From the NCBI GenBank assembly GCA_022747635.1, contig JAKTNV010000002.1, positions 3,262,001 through 3,326,000 of the forward strand: a stretch of 64,000 nucleotides of DNA, written 5' to 3'. The first letter of the stretch is position 1; every line of letters begins with the position of its first letter. This document shows, piece by piece, positions 26,601 to 41,600 of the stretch. Below the pieces are notes generated by a model that saw only the letters and a program-made list of their open reading frames with translations, was not told where the DNA came from and made no database searches. The stretch is from Hetaerina americana. Lineage: Eukaryota; Arthropoda; Insecta; Odonata; Calopterygidae. The position numbers and the translations under genes are program-made.

Positions 26601-29600
26601 ACATTTTCCTTCACAGAAAGATATGGGATCCAAAAAGTTATAAAGCTTGGAAACTAGGAAAAGATGACCCGCAAATTCACTAGGTCTGTAAAATTTTGGC
26701 AAAAAAACGGGGCATTTCTTTGTTAGACTCAGGAGCCATGAAGTGATGGTGTCATTAGTTTGGTGAGTCCCAGTTTTGTCACGAGTCATCTCTGTGTACC
26801 TAATTCTAGTTCATCATATGTAATGATTTTTGTGGGTGTTTTTCTTGTTTGCCATAGGAATTAGTCCCGTTGAATGACGTTTTGCTTTTGTAGTTTTGCT
26901 TACCATTCCTTCTGACATATTCTAGATTGTTTAGCCCTTTTAGTGTCAGTGGGCTGATCTCTTGGGGTATCTATTGGGGTATAATCAAAATATGCCACGA
27001 GCTGGTCTGCCTGTATATATTTGTTTACCCTCCAAAACTCTTGTCAATGTGTTCATAAATTTAAATGGACTGAAAATAAGAGGATTAAATTGTATCACGT
27101 ATCCTTTAAACTTGGAAAGCATAAATAGAGAAATTTGACATCCGAATATTATTAATAGATTTTATATAACTTTCTCTCTGAAAATGTACTTTTAAAAAAT
27201 GTGGCATTAGCTGCACATAGCAGGTGTGAATGCTGGCGTTAAAAGGGTTTATATGTAATTTTGATTCAGTATTCATAACATGTACGATGTAAAAAAAGTT
27301 ATTTTCGAAAAGGTTAATTTATTTAAGAAAAAGTCCCAAAGAAACTGCGGGAGATGCCGCAACAGTAACTTTTAACGGAGTCATGCGCATTTCAACAATG
27401 CAACAATTTCAGAGTGTAAAAATCATTCGCCTTGACTGGGATTCGAACCCAGATCCCTCAATATCCAGTCAAGTGCTTTAGCCACTTGAGCTACCGAGGT
27501 GTCCTCTTAATCTCTGAAATTTTTGGGGACCTCGTGGACTGTGGCGCCTTGGCACGAATACGAATGCCGGTGACATTGCATGTTTGGTATTCACATCACA
27601 ACATCTAGTTCCTTTAAAAGCCCCAAAAATTTCATAGTTTAAGAGGACGCCTCGATAGCTTAAGTGGCTAAAGCCGTCAACCGGATATTGATGGATCTGG
27701 GTTCGAGTCCCAGTCAAGGCGAATGATTTTTACACTCCGAAATTGTTGCATTTAAGAAAAAGTAATTTTTCAAAAGAAGATGAGACTGTTGGAAAAATTA
27801 CGTGGCCCTGGAAAACATGTACTTTCACATAAAAAAGCAAAAATACTGCTTAAGGCCCATTAGATATTGAATATATATATATATATATACTACACTATAG
27901 GGATCCACTGGTATGTCTCTTTCTTATATTGCCCTGAATGGATGTCAGAATCGGGAATACTAGGTCTGTTCCAAAAAATACGAGACTCTTTGAATAAATA
28001 CTTGATTTTATTAGTTACCCTTTGATCGTGCTTATCTCCTTCAAAATACAGACCTCGGCTGCCAATACAAAGCTTCCAATGTTTTTTCCAGCTTTTGAAT
28101 TCCAACTGGAACATTTCTTTTGGCATAGCATTTTAAGTCTGCGGTGCAATATTGTTGGATGTCTTCAATAGTTCCAAATCGCCATCCTTCCGAGGTGGAG
28201 TTCAACTTAGAGAATATTTAAAAGTCCACTGGATCAAGATCTGGAGAGTAGGGTGGCCGGGGAATCACCGGTGTGCCGTTTTTGGCCAAAAACTCTGTCA
28301 CAATCAATGATGTGTGCGCCAGTACGTTGTCGTGATGAGAGCACCAAATCTTGTTTTTCCACATTGGTGCTCTCTTTCACAAAGCATGTTTTCACCTTCT
28401 CATAACCTCTATACATATACCCTCCCATGGACTACAACCTTGACGTGGTGGAAGGGCTTGTGCGTTCCGATGACCCCTAGAGCTGTGCTGGCGGGAGTAA
28501 TAATAATTGCTCCTGGTAGGGTCACCCATGCCAGATAGGTCGAAGGTTAGGAGCCAGACGAAAGGTAGTCCATGCAGCGTCTGTTCCTCAGTGAGGCGGC
28601 ACCGAAGGCATCAGACACCAGTGTGGTGGCCATTGAGTGATGGTGTCACTTTAAAAACACTATTGAGGAAGGCAACAGGAAGCTGCCTCAATTATCCCAA
28701 GACTTTAATGATGGATGGTGTAGAGAATATCAGTCCTGGCAACTATGGGACTCGGCCCAATCAGCTGTGTGTCGTGCCCAGCAGCAGGAGAGGCAAGGCT
28801 TCCTCAATTGTAATCTCACGAAAACCTTGCAAAGCAAAACCAGGAAGGAATCTGGAATACAGGAAGAATCTGGCTGGAAGACTTTTCCGAAAAAAGGAAA
28901 TAAAGCAGTCTACATCTACATAATACACCGCAAGCCACCTCAAGGGCCTGTGGCGGAGGGTGTTAAGGTCATCACCTGTACTGTTTTTGCACTGTATATT
29001 ATTATAATTATACCATTAGTGCACACATAAAGTAACTGCAAGCAAAAGGCTCATTTATAACAAAAAGGTATCTTTATAATCGGGTATAATGATTAATAAG
29101 AATATTTATCTGACTTTAATATTTTATAATAGTATCATTGCTATATCATGTGTCACACTTTCAGTTTTGTAATGACTTCATTTAATAACTTGAATTGTCA
29201 ACAGAAAATTTTAAAGTCAACTCACTAAGCAATGTGTGAGGTATGAAAAGGGATAAGCCTGAGGGGAGAATGTTGGGCAAATGAGGAGTGGGCAGGAATA
29301 GAATAAGGATGTTTGGTGGGATGAAGGGAGGAAGGAAGTACTCGGAGATGAAGGGGAACTTGTTGTTGTACGATGTCTGGTGGTGTTTGTTTTGGAATAA
29401 CAAAATATTTATTTGGTAGTTGTGTCCATCCAAAACCTACCTAAACCGGTGGATTACCTAATAATAAAAACCCTTTATATGGTGCTGCCCGTTCAATCTC
29501 AGTCCTCTTTCATTGGCACTCTCCCTGACAGTTAACCCACGGTTTGCTTGCACTAAATCATGCACAGTGTTCAAGTGGACGTTTTCTGGATTTCAATGGT

Positions 29601-32600
29601 CACCCACTTCTTGGTTTCTCATCGGTCGTGGTTTGTCCAGACTGGAAGCAGTTATACCAATGTGCCCAACTCATAGATTCATTGACGAATGCCTCTTTGA
29701 GCCATTTCACAAGTTTCATTTGCACTCTTCTTGAGAATAACGCAAAAGTAAATGCATATGCGCTGTTCTTAAACACCTTCGTTTCAACTGAGGCAAGGAT
29801 TGCTCTTGAGTGGAGACGAGTCAGGGTAGGGCCACGTGCAAGGCAGGGTTTCACTTCTCACAAATGTCACTCGACGCTTCATCGATTGTGACCCGTTAAT
29901 CAGTTTTTGGAAAGGCTACTCGCATATATGTTGTACAGACCTAGTATTTGTTATATTTGCTTATGCTTAAATTATTCATTTCATTTCAAGACATAATTTT
30001 GGGTTAGTTTGCATTTTGCATATTGTTTCATCATTAGGTTCTTGTTAGTGATCCTTAGACCAGTATTTTGTACCTATCTTATTTAATTGATCTTTTTATA
30101 TTTTTTTCATATCTACTTTTGAAGTAATTAGCAAAAGTTATACACCATTTGTTGATTTTTCGAAACTTATGTTAGCTTCGAGAAAGTATATGACCAGAAT
30201 ATGGTATCAGCTGCCAGGTCTCATTGCTTATTTTGCTCTATGAAAACCCAAAAAAGTGTACCTTATTTAAAAACTTCCTTTGTAAAATATTTGTGGCATT
30301 TTTTTATATTAAAGAAAACATAGGTACAATTCACCTGTATATATAAAATAAAAGATGATGGTTTACCGATAACTTTAGCTCTCTGCGGTGGCACCTTTTT
30401 GGAGAAGCCTTTATGTTGAAAGCACATCGAGAAAGTGCAAGTAGTGAAGTCATGAGATGAGATGCTCTGAGTGTCTAATCATTTGTTGATTCTACTGCTT
30501 TATTTTATATTTCTACATATTTATTAAACGCTCAGAATAATTATTGCTTTAATGCACTTGCATTGCCATTCAACTTCTCCTAGTTTCTCTCACATTTTTA
30601 AAAGTTAAATCATAGCAATTACAACTTTCAGTCTAAGTTGTATTACCTGTAAACTAGTTAATTTCAAATATACAGTATTGTATTAAGTATTATTAGTGTT
30701 TTGCTTTAAAACTTTATGCATTAATCTTTCCTTTAATTTTCGGATTTTGAATTCATTATTTTCGTGTATCCATTGCTTTCATGTTGGTTCTTTAAGTAAA
30801 CCTCCTGGTGTGCAGTAAGAAGGCCATTTCTTTACCTCATGACTATATCTATTAGTTGCCTTGTAAATCTGCTCTTCCTTTGATTGCACTACAAGATTTT
30901 GTGCATTTTTATGTTGTAAGCCAATAGTCTTGATGGTAAATTTTTTCCTAACCTATGATAAATGTTTCTGCTGTACCGACTCTCAAGAGTAATTTTATCA
31001 TTCCATTTCCACATTTTTCTTTTATTCATAACTCCCTCCATTATGAAAAATGGTTTTTGGGGAAATAGTTTTTTCTGAACAAGATACATGACCCTTTAAA
31101 TGAGTTTGGCATAATAATTCAACATTTTCTGGGGGTGTATGCATGCTGCTTGCATAGTTGACTGGTGAGCAGTCAGCTGATTGTGGTTTCTCTTTCTAAA
31201 AATCCCATTGCCCATCTTCTTGCTACTGGCTGACTGAGTAAGTCAGTAGCAAGGAGATGAGCAAGTATTTGTTGCATTGTATTATTTTATTTTCTTCTTT
31301 TTGTGTCCCCCTATCGTTGAATCTCCTCTCCTTGACTTAACTCCAGTATGCTATTTGGGTACACAGTTGCTCACCATGGTTTATTTCATTTTCATGGCTT
31401 TCAGCTAGGCCATACTCCCTCTAGTTACTCACATGAGACTATTTTACTTGTTATTTGCCATAAAATTTTAATGAGAACCTGTGTATTTTAACTTAGGCTG
31501 TGAAAATTTTTGGAATTTCTCCACCTCAAGTAAAAATCTTAAGGCTGGTTAACTGTTAAAACTAATTTTTTAATAAAATCATGTTAAATTTATGAATTTA
31601 ATATAAGTTGAGCAATATATTCTAAGGTATCGTGTATTATAGCTTCTAAAATTATTAATTCACTATGGCTAAATTATTTGCTACAGTTTTGCTCCCATAT
31701 AATTTGAATGTGTATAGTAATGAAATTCCACTAGTTTCCAGATTACTACCTTGATCAAAAAGTTCCCGGAATAACCACCGTGTGGCGCTCCCATCGTTCC
31801 GATTTGAGTTCTGTTTTTTTTGTTAAATTGGTACATCTGTTGTTGATATTCCCTTTAAATCTTAGTGTCATAACTTGACATTTGCAAAAGTTACGTAGCC
31901 AAGAGTACATCTATCTCTGTGTGTGTTGGCGATTTTTTACAATTTCAGAAATGGATTTAAATTTGCAACAACGAACTTGTATTAAATTTTGCGTAAAAAA
32001 TGGATTTAGTGGCGCACGGACGTTGGAAATGTTGGAAAAGTGTTTCGGCAACGATTCTCTAAAAAAAACGGTCGTTTACCAGTGGCACGAGCGGTTCAGA
32101 AGTGGTCGTGAGTCAATCGAAGATGATGAACGCAGTGGCAGACCATCGACATCGAAAGTCGGTGAAAAAATTGATAAAGTAAAAGAAATGTTGGTCAATA
32201 ACCGCAAATTAACCATCAGAGAAATAGCGGAGGACTTGAACATTGCCTATGGATCCGCCCAAGACATTGTGGTTAATGATTTGGGTTTCCGTCGTGTAGC
32301 AGCAAAGTTGGTGCCAAAAGACCTCAATTTCATGCAAAAAAGAGACCGTGTTGACGTCGCAAAAGACATGATTTGCGAGGCTGAATCCGATCCCACATTC
32401 ATCAAAAGGATCATTACTGGAGACGAGACGTGGGTTTATGAGTACGACACGCAATCCAGACATCAGGCAAGTGAATGGCGTTCACCAAATGAGCCGAGAC
32501 CAAAAAAACCACGTCGTTTTCAGTCAAAAAAGAAGGCAATGCAGACGGTTTTCATGGATTACAACGGTGTAGTGCATCATGAATTTTTGCCAGAAGGCCA

Positions 32601-35600
32601 GACAGTAAACAAAGAGTATTATTTTTGGGCGTTATGAGACGTTTGCGTGAAGCAATTCGCCGAAAGAGACCAGAAATGTGGGCAGAAAACTCGTGGATTT
32701 TGCACCATGATAACGCACCGTCGCACAGTGCTATCATTATTCGTAATTTTTTGACGAAAAATGCAACAAATACCATCCAACAGCCACCGAATTCACCTGA
32801 TTTGGCTCCCTGTGACTTCTTTCTGTTCAATCGAGTTAAAAAACCATTACGGGGAACGCGTTTTAGCAGCCGAGAGGAAGTAATGGAAAAATCGCAGGAA
32901 GCACTGATGGACATACCGAAAACCGAATATAAAAAATGTTTCGAGGATTGGATCAAGCGCTGGCATAAGTGTGTTGCAGTCGATGGGGATTACTTTGAAG
33001 GGGACAATATAGATTTAGATGAATAAACTTGTATTTTTAATTTTCTGAATAAATTCCGGGAAATTTTTGATCAAGGTAGTATATTGGCAAGACCGCGGCA
33101 TATTTTTGCATGGTATAGCTGTTATCCATTTGCTGCATGGTGATATTAAAATATGCTGTCTGAGAAGGAAAATAACTAAAAATACCACGTTTTAATGAAT
33201 TAAATTTAGAGTGAATGTTCCATAATTTCTATATGAAAATATTAGTAAGTTGTGGCATGTGTACACACACACATTCAACATGTTCATATTCCACATTATT
33301 TCAAGTTGACAAGATTACGGCAGTGAAGAGTTGGAATTTATTGATTCCAGCATCATTTGATGTGTTAGAGATGTTGATTATTGAATGTTCAAGTCCTCTC
33401 TAGTAAAGGTAGGAAATGGAAGTACCGCATATTCCCATCGATAACGCACATCCAGAACTTAATAGTTCTCTTTGAATTTGTATAGATACCGCGTGCCCAG
33501 AGCTTCATAGTTGTCTTGAACGTGTGTAGATGCCGTGCATCTGTGTGTGTGTATATACATATATCGTGTGTAAAAATATGTCTATATCCATATTCAAATA
33601 GATGGTGACAACCAATGAATACATAGAATCATAATTGCATGTCTACCATAGGTATGCAGAAGATTTGAGCCAGGTGACTGAAATTAACTACAACTACAGA
33701 AGGATAAAAAACAAACAATATTCACAAGCCGTTATTTCAATGCCAATGCTAGAGCTAGATCGAGGAAGAGTTTACTTCTGAGTGTGAACTCAGTGATGTA
33801 CCTGAAGAGATAATAAATGCACTTAATTCATTTAATTGTGATTAAGGTGAAGAATTTCTTGGATGGGAATGATCTACCTATCCTGGCATGTAATTAAACG
33901 TACGTGTATTTGATACAACGTACTCTACGTATATGTGAAGTACTATGTATTAGAATATAGAAGTACTATGTATTAGATTAAATGAAGAATAGAAATTATA
34001 TTTTTCTTCTTTTTCTCTTAGATTGAGATAGATGAAATAACTTTAACAGTAGAAGATCTGTATTAATTAGAATGTCTTTAGAAAGGCATGCTTCCAAAAT
34101 AATTGATTCTTGCGAGACTCATCTTTAAATTATGGTGTACATAGGTATGTAAATGTTGGGATTTTTTAATTTTCATTTTACATAACGCACATCGTCATTT
34201 TTTTCTGTTAAATGAACATTTTTGTATAGATAACACACACGTTATCAATGGGAAAATACGGTATATTGGAAGTTATAGCAGAGAAAAAAATTTCCTTTAT
34301 ATTTTGTGTCCGACTGGTTTTATTATACATTTATGATTTTCCATACGATACCACCACATACTTCATTTTTTGCCTTTGATTATCCAGTCTTTGAACTACG
34401 TAAAATAGCGTTTTCATGATTTCCATCCCTTCTGTCCACCTAGTATATTTTCATTCTTTCCTGTCTTCTTTTCATATCCCGCCTTTCTTTTTTAATCATC
34501 TCTTCAAAGCCCTGAAAGTCACGAGTATTTCCCTGAATGCATGTGGTTTCCCGATGCCTTGCTCTCTCATCCTCATTTCCTTCTGCTCTGTCTTAATGGT
34601 GAGATCCATGTCATTTGAGTTCTTGGGATTTGGTCCAAGAAGTCAAATTTTCTCTTAGTCAGTAGTTTCTTGTCCATCCTGATCATATGTCCATAATGGG
34701 CTTCTCTCATCTTCTTCAATATTCTCTCTGTCTTTTCATTAAGAGCCAACGTCCGTCTCTACTTCCAATTTCCATTCTCAAATTTTGGTCCTAGAATTTT
34801 CCATATTTTTTATTTCCTTCTTTTCTGCTTTGTTCACTTGTGTTTTATGTAGTACATAAAGTTGCATCAAGGCTTTCTGGTTTTATCATTCCATTACAAC
34901 TCCTCATTGTCACAATAATAAGCATAAATTGTTTTGTTAAAAGGCAAGCCAGTTCCAAATTCCACCCAATCCATCGTTGGCCTCAAAGCCCCATTGCAAA
35001 GGGGCTCTGTTGATAGTGTCGCAGTTTAATATGGAAATGATCATGAATTGAGGTAAATCTGATGCCTTGATGCTTCACATAATTTAGCCACTGTCTTGAA
35101 AATTAATATTAGTTAAAGTAGTTCACCTCTGTGGGCATTGGAAATGCATTTAAAAGGCAGTTCATTGGAAGCCCAAATTGTGTGAGAGCACATATTTTGC
35201 ATAAAAAAGGAGGATGGATCACCTTAAAGGTGGGCAATATGGTAGCCACTGGGCAGAGAATTTGGCCAGAGGACTGGGATTCCATTCCCTGTTGCTTTGG
35301 CCCCTCTGTGCTTCACACGGGCATGTGATCTCTTAGGGCACGGCATGTTTCTCGGTAGCCCCAGCCATCGCGGCTAAAGTGAATGCTACCCCCGTCTATC
35401 GAAACAACCTTTGAGTTAATTACTGTGATTTTTGGGCTTCAGGAAAAAGATTGGAGATAGCCTGAACATGGATCATCCTTGTGGGTACCAAGAAAATCAA
35501 CTTTACCGAGAGTGATTGAGCTATTAGGCGGATTCATGTATTTAGAATTTCATGCATTGATAGTTTATGATCAAAAAATTAATCGTATGATTTTTTTGAT

Positions 35601-38600
35601 TTAGGCTTTGAATCAACGCGACTTATGAGTGAGCAATTTTGAATTAGTCTCGGGCAACTTTCAGCATCAATAAAATACTTTGATGTGACCATTAGGGCCA
35701 GCTCATAATATTTTCAGTTAACTTCTTTGGTACTTGATTGTTAGCAGATTAAATAAGGAGTAAATTTCAAATAATGCAGCTGAATGAGCTTTACTTCAGG
35801 TTTTAAAGATTTAAGGGTATTCTTGACATTCTCCTGAGTTAGTGGTTTAATTAATTCTAGCTCATACCAGGTGTGAAACTTTGCTTTTTTCATGCTTGAG
35901 TAAACGGAAAGGTACGAATAGGGAGTTGACCACTTTTTGTTTTGCTTCATAAGTTATTGCTTTTGGCCAATTTGAGTTATTCTTTCATGTTACCATTGCG
36001 GCTAACATCATTCATAGTTGCATTTATTTGCAGTAAGAAAAGATATTTGTGGTGTAGTAATTAAAATTTAACCTCTCCATGGGAACTAGTTTCTAGCATG
36101 ACATATTCAGGTCACATTTGCATTGCCCAATAGGTCAATGTTTTAACTATTGCCACATTAGTTATTTTAATTGTGTGTTTTTGCATGGCTGAGGAAAAAA
36201 TATAATTTTATGATTTTTCAGTTGAACTATCTTTAGTCTTAAGAATTTGTTTAGTAAGATAAATCACACTGTTAGAACTAGGTTTTACATTAGCTGTTTG
36301 AAAACTTGTATTATTTTTATTAAGATTATTTAAATTTTCAAATACGTAGTAAGCATTAAGGCAAAACATTATAATTGATAGACTGTATTTTAATTGAGTG
36401 TTCTTTTGGCCTCCAGATTGCTGTCTCTGTGAGTAATAAGTTTATTTAAAATGTTAATAATGATATAGGGTGTTTATCATGTTTAACAGCATATTGTCTT
36501 AAGAAAGTGCTCTAAGTACAGTGTTGAAAACTAATTGGATATTGTACCCACAAACTGAATCCTCCTTTGAGGGGTTTCACTTTGCAATGCAACATATCTG
36601 ACTCTCAAGAAACGTGAGAAGTTAAAATTTTTGCCCTGGGAATTGTAAAGAAATTTTATGGTTACAATTTTATAATGGAAATGTACGTTTATTTTGTCAT
36701 CTATACAAAATTAGAGTATTTTTCCTCATTGATTGTGTGTGTTTTTTTACCAAACATAGGATGTGCATTCAATCTCAGCCGTCCATAGATGGCTCTCATC
36801 AACTGACACTTCTCTGTTGATTGTGAATGGGCTGTGCTGTGTGTTATTCACATTGGGAAATACTAAACTTTAATATGTGTAGGGAATGGGAGAGATGGTG
36901 GAGGAGGCTGAAAAGTACTCTCAAAAAATATATTCGTTCAGTAACTGATACACCACCAATATTTCTGCTGGTACTGCTTAAGTCTGGATGTGTGTCCTGA
37001 AACTGAAAGATTCTGTTGTTCAAGTGTACATCTATGTTTTGTGAGTTAGTGGAAGGAGAATTATTATTATAGGTTTGGAATGAATGATATGGCTTTGAGA
37101 AAGGATATCCTCTAACTTTAGATGACCTCATGATAATGGACTTCTTAACACTCCGTTGAGTACTGGATTCATTCACTTTCACACCCTGCCGCAAACAATT
37201 GCAACCTTGCCGTTGCATCTCAATGCCTTCCAATTTGATCAATGTGACTCTTGTACATTTATGGAGCAAATTTTATATTTTTTAAAAGAGGGTAGGCTGA
37301 ATATAAAATATTTCTAAAGTATATTTATAGCCTCTAGTCACACAGAATGCCCTATTTTTTGAGTTTGTTGGGATATTAAAAAAATACATGTAAATTTCTA
37401 TCTGTCATCAAGTTAACTAGTTGTTAGTGAAAGGTGAAAGGATATGTGTGGGGGATCTTCTCTGCTCTATGCATTAGAATATTGTTTGCCAATGTTAATT
37501 TTAAGTCCTCTTCATATAAAGAGTGATCAAACATTTTTTATTCTCCTTAACTTCTTTTGCCAACATTTTGTTTTTACTGCTAGCTTAATGTTCATTCTAC
37601 GCATGGTTCTAGTTTCATTGATTTGACTCGAGTATTGCATCTGTTTAAGTCAAAACAGGCCCCCTGGGGATTGGGATGTTGTGGTTGCTAACACACAAGG
37701 CTACCCACCGAGAGGGCCCGGGTTCAAATCCTGTTGCCGACAGATATTTTTCAGAGGTATCTCGATCCCTACTTGAGGTGCTCTGTGGAGAGCTCTTGGA
37801 GTGAGCACGCCATCCATCGGATGGGACGTTGAATTGCGGACCCCCTTGGTGCCTTTCGATAAGAGTGGGCTAATGCTGATGCCAGACTTCTCTCCACCCT
37901 TCTTCTCCCATGCATCCCCAATGGTGCAAATGGCCTCAGCTGTCAATCGCCTCCCCTAAAAAACTAGAAACTGAGACAGGCTCAGTTCACCCATATGCTT
38001 GTTTCTCATGATGTAAAATACTTGCCGTGGAGGTGTTTCTTCAAATTGGGGCCCGGGAAAAGTCACATGGAGTCGCAGAAGCACAGTCTGTACGGAAGAG
38101 AGAATGAGGGCCCCACTTCTGATGTTTTCAATGAGACATTGAGCGGCGAGAATTGCAATGGGCCTCCGTGCATTATCGTGATGAAGCATCTTGCTTTGAA
38201 ATGTGACCTTTTGTGGTTGACATGGCATCTGAAAATTTGCCATCTATTCCAATAGTCTGCTCCATTTACAGTATGTTTGAAATGTAATGAAATAATTGAC
38301 TTTGTAATTCCACACACTTTATTTAAAAAACACGACCCAGGTTTCGACGTTGAACGTCATCATCAGGTGGTCCTCATAGAAGCATGCTGGCTATACATAC
38401 CTTCTGATCATAGGAGGCGGGGGGGGGGGGGGGGTTGGTCAGAGAGGGAGGTTGGAGGGGTAAATACGGTTACAATGTAGCTGGGAAGAAAAGAGAATTA
38501 CATTTTTGATTTAGAAGAGTGGTAGGTCTAGGAGTGGGGAGTGAGAGGGATATAAAATTTCGTTGGCAAGATCATCTTTCCAACGGACACATTGCAAAAT

Positions 38601-41600
38601 TTCTAACTGCTCCAAAGCATCGAGCCTTTGACCTTTCTCTTCAAAATGAATAATTATTGTCACAAAGTCACTTTTGTGGTCACTTTCGATGAGGTACTTT
38701 GCAAAGAGGGATGTTATGTTCTTATTTTTTACACGTTTGGTGTTCTTTAATCCTTTCTTTAAATTTCCGTCCTGTTTGCCCAATATACTTTGTGCTACAA
38801 TCCGAGCACTTTAACTCATACACTCCACTCCTCTCGTAGTAGTAGTAGTAGTAGTAGTATTTAGGGGAGGCGACCGACAGCTGAGGTCATTTTTGCCATA
38901 AGGGATGGACAGGAAAGGATGAAGGGTGGAGAGAAACCCGGCGTCGGCATTAGCCTGCTCTTTACAAAAGGCGCCAAGGGGTCCGCAGTTTAACGTCCCA
39001 TCCGACGGACGGCGTGCTCACTCAAAGTGCCCTCCACAAAGCACCTCAAGTAGGGATCGAGATACCTCTGAAAAATATGCAACAATTTCAGAGCGTAAAA
39101 ATCATTCGCCTTGACTGGGACTCGAACCCAGATCCCTCAATATCCGGTCGAGTGCTTTAGCCACTTAAGCTACCGAGGCGTCCTCTTAAACTCTGAAATT
39201 TTGGGGCTTTTAAAGGAACTAGATGTTATGACGAAATACCGTACATACAATGTCACATGTATTCGTAGTCGTGCGCGAGGCGCCACTGTCCACGAGGTTA
39301 AAGCCAACTTTTAAACACGTATGGTGTTTTCCCTTTGACAAATTCCAAAGAAACTGCGGGAGATGCCGCAACAGTAACTTTTAACGGAGTCATCCGCTAA
39401 TGTGCATTTCAATGCAACAATTTCAGAGCGTAAAAATCATTCGCCTTGACTGGGACTCGAACCCAGATCCCTCAATATCCGGTCGAGTGCTTTAGCCACT
39501 TAAGCTACCGAGGCGTCCTCTTAAACTCTGAAATTTTGGGGCTTTTAAAGGAACTAGATGTTATGACGAAATACCGTACATACAATGTCACATGTATTCG
39601 TAGTCGTGCGCGAGGCGCCACTGTCCACGAGGTTAAAGCCAACTTTTAAACACGTATGGTGTTTTCCCTTTGACAAATTCCAAAGAAACTGCGGGAGATG
39701 CCGCAACAGTAACTTTTAACGGAGTCATCCGCTAATGTGCATTTCAATGCAACAATTTCAGAGCGTAAAAATCATTCGCCTTGACTGGGACTCGAACCCA
39801 GATCCCTCAATATCCGGTCGAGTGCTTTAGCCACTTAAGCTACCGAGGCGTCCTCTTAAACTCTGAAATTTTGGGGCTTTTAAAGGAACTAGATGTTATG
39901 ACGAAATACCGTACATACAATGTCACATGTATTCGTAGTCGTGCGCGAGGCGCCACTGTCCACGAGGTTAAAGCCAACTTTTAAACACGTATGGTGTTTT
40001 CCCTTTGACAAATTCCAAAGAAACTGCGGGAGATGCCGCAACAGTAACTTTTAACGGAGTCATCCGCTAATGTGCATTTCAATGCAACAATTTCAGAGCG
40101 TAAAAATCATTCGCCTTGACTGGGACTCGAACCCAGATCCCTCAATATCCGGTCGAGTGCTTTAGCCACTTAAGCTACCGAGGCGTCCTCTTAAACTCTG
40201 AAATTTTGGGGCTTTTAAAGGAACTAGATGTTATGACGAAATACCGTACATACAATGTCACATGTATTCGTAGTCGTGCGCGAGGCGCCACTGTCCACGA
40301 GGTTAAAGCCAACTTTTAAACACGTATGGTGTTTTCCCTTTGACAAATTCCAAAGAAACTGCGGGAGATGCCGCAACAGTAACTTTTAACGGAGTCATCC
40401 GCTAATGTGCATTTCAATGCAACAATTTCAGAGCGTAAAAATCATTCGCCTTGACTGGGACTCGAACCCAGATCCCTCAATATCCGGTCGAGTGCTTTAG
40501 CCACTTAAGCTACCGAGGCGTCCTCTTAAACTCTGAAATTTTGGGGCTTTTAAAGGAACTAGATGTTATGACGAAATACCGTACATACAATGTCACATGT
40601 ATTCGTAGTCGTGCGCGAGGCGCCACTGTCCACGAGGTTAAAGCCAACTTTTAAACACGTATGGTGTTTTCCCTTTGACAAATTCCAAAGAAACTGCGGG
40701 AGATGCCGCAACAGTAACTTTTAACGGAGTCATCCGCTAATGTGCATTTCAATGCAACAATTTCAGAGCGTAAAAATCATTCGCCTTGACTGGGACTCGA
40801 ACCCAGATCCCTCAATATCCGGTCGAGTGCTTTAGCCACTTAAGCTACCGAGGCGTCCTCTTAAACTCTGAAATTTTGGGGCTTTTAAAGGAACTAGATG
40901 TTATGACGAAATACCGTACATACAATGTCACATGCACTCGACCGGATATTGAGGGATCTGGGTTCGAGTCCCAGTCAAGGCGAATGATTTTTACGCTCTG
41001 AAATTGTTGCATTGAAATGCACATTAGCGGATGACTCCGTTAAAAGTTACTGGTGCGGCATCTCCCGCAGTTTCTTTGGAATTTGTCAAAGGGAAAACAC
41101 CATACGTGTTTAAAAGTTGGCTTTAACCTCGTGGACAGTGGCGCCTCGCGCACGACTACGAATACATGTGACATTGTATGTACGGTATTTCGTCATAACA
41201 TCTAGTTCCTTTAAAAGCCCCAAAATTTCAGAGTTTAAGAGGACGCCTCGGTAGCTTAAGTGGCTAAAGCACTCGACCGGATATTGAGGGATCTGGGTTC
41301 GAGTCCCAGTCAAGGCGAATGATTTTTACGCTCTGAAATTGTTGCATTGAAATGCACATTAGCGGATGACTCCGTTAAAAGTTACTGTTGCGGCATCTCC
41401 CGCAGTTTCTTTGGAATTTGTCAAAGGGAAAACACCATACGTGTTTAAAAGTTGGCTTTAACCTCGTGGACAGTGGCGCCTCGCGCACGACTACGAATAC
41501 ATGTGACATTGTATGTACGGTATTTCGTCATAACATCTAGTTCCTTTAAAAGCCCCAAAATTTCAGAGTTTAAGAGGACGCCTCGGTAGCTTAAGTGGCT

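Noticed and set aside
39100..39190. Functional tRNA genes in the array
   Set aside because: Boxes A and B are good, but the anticodon loop lacks U33 and the acceptor stem has a mismatch; they are SINE heads.
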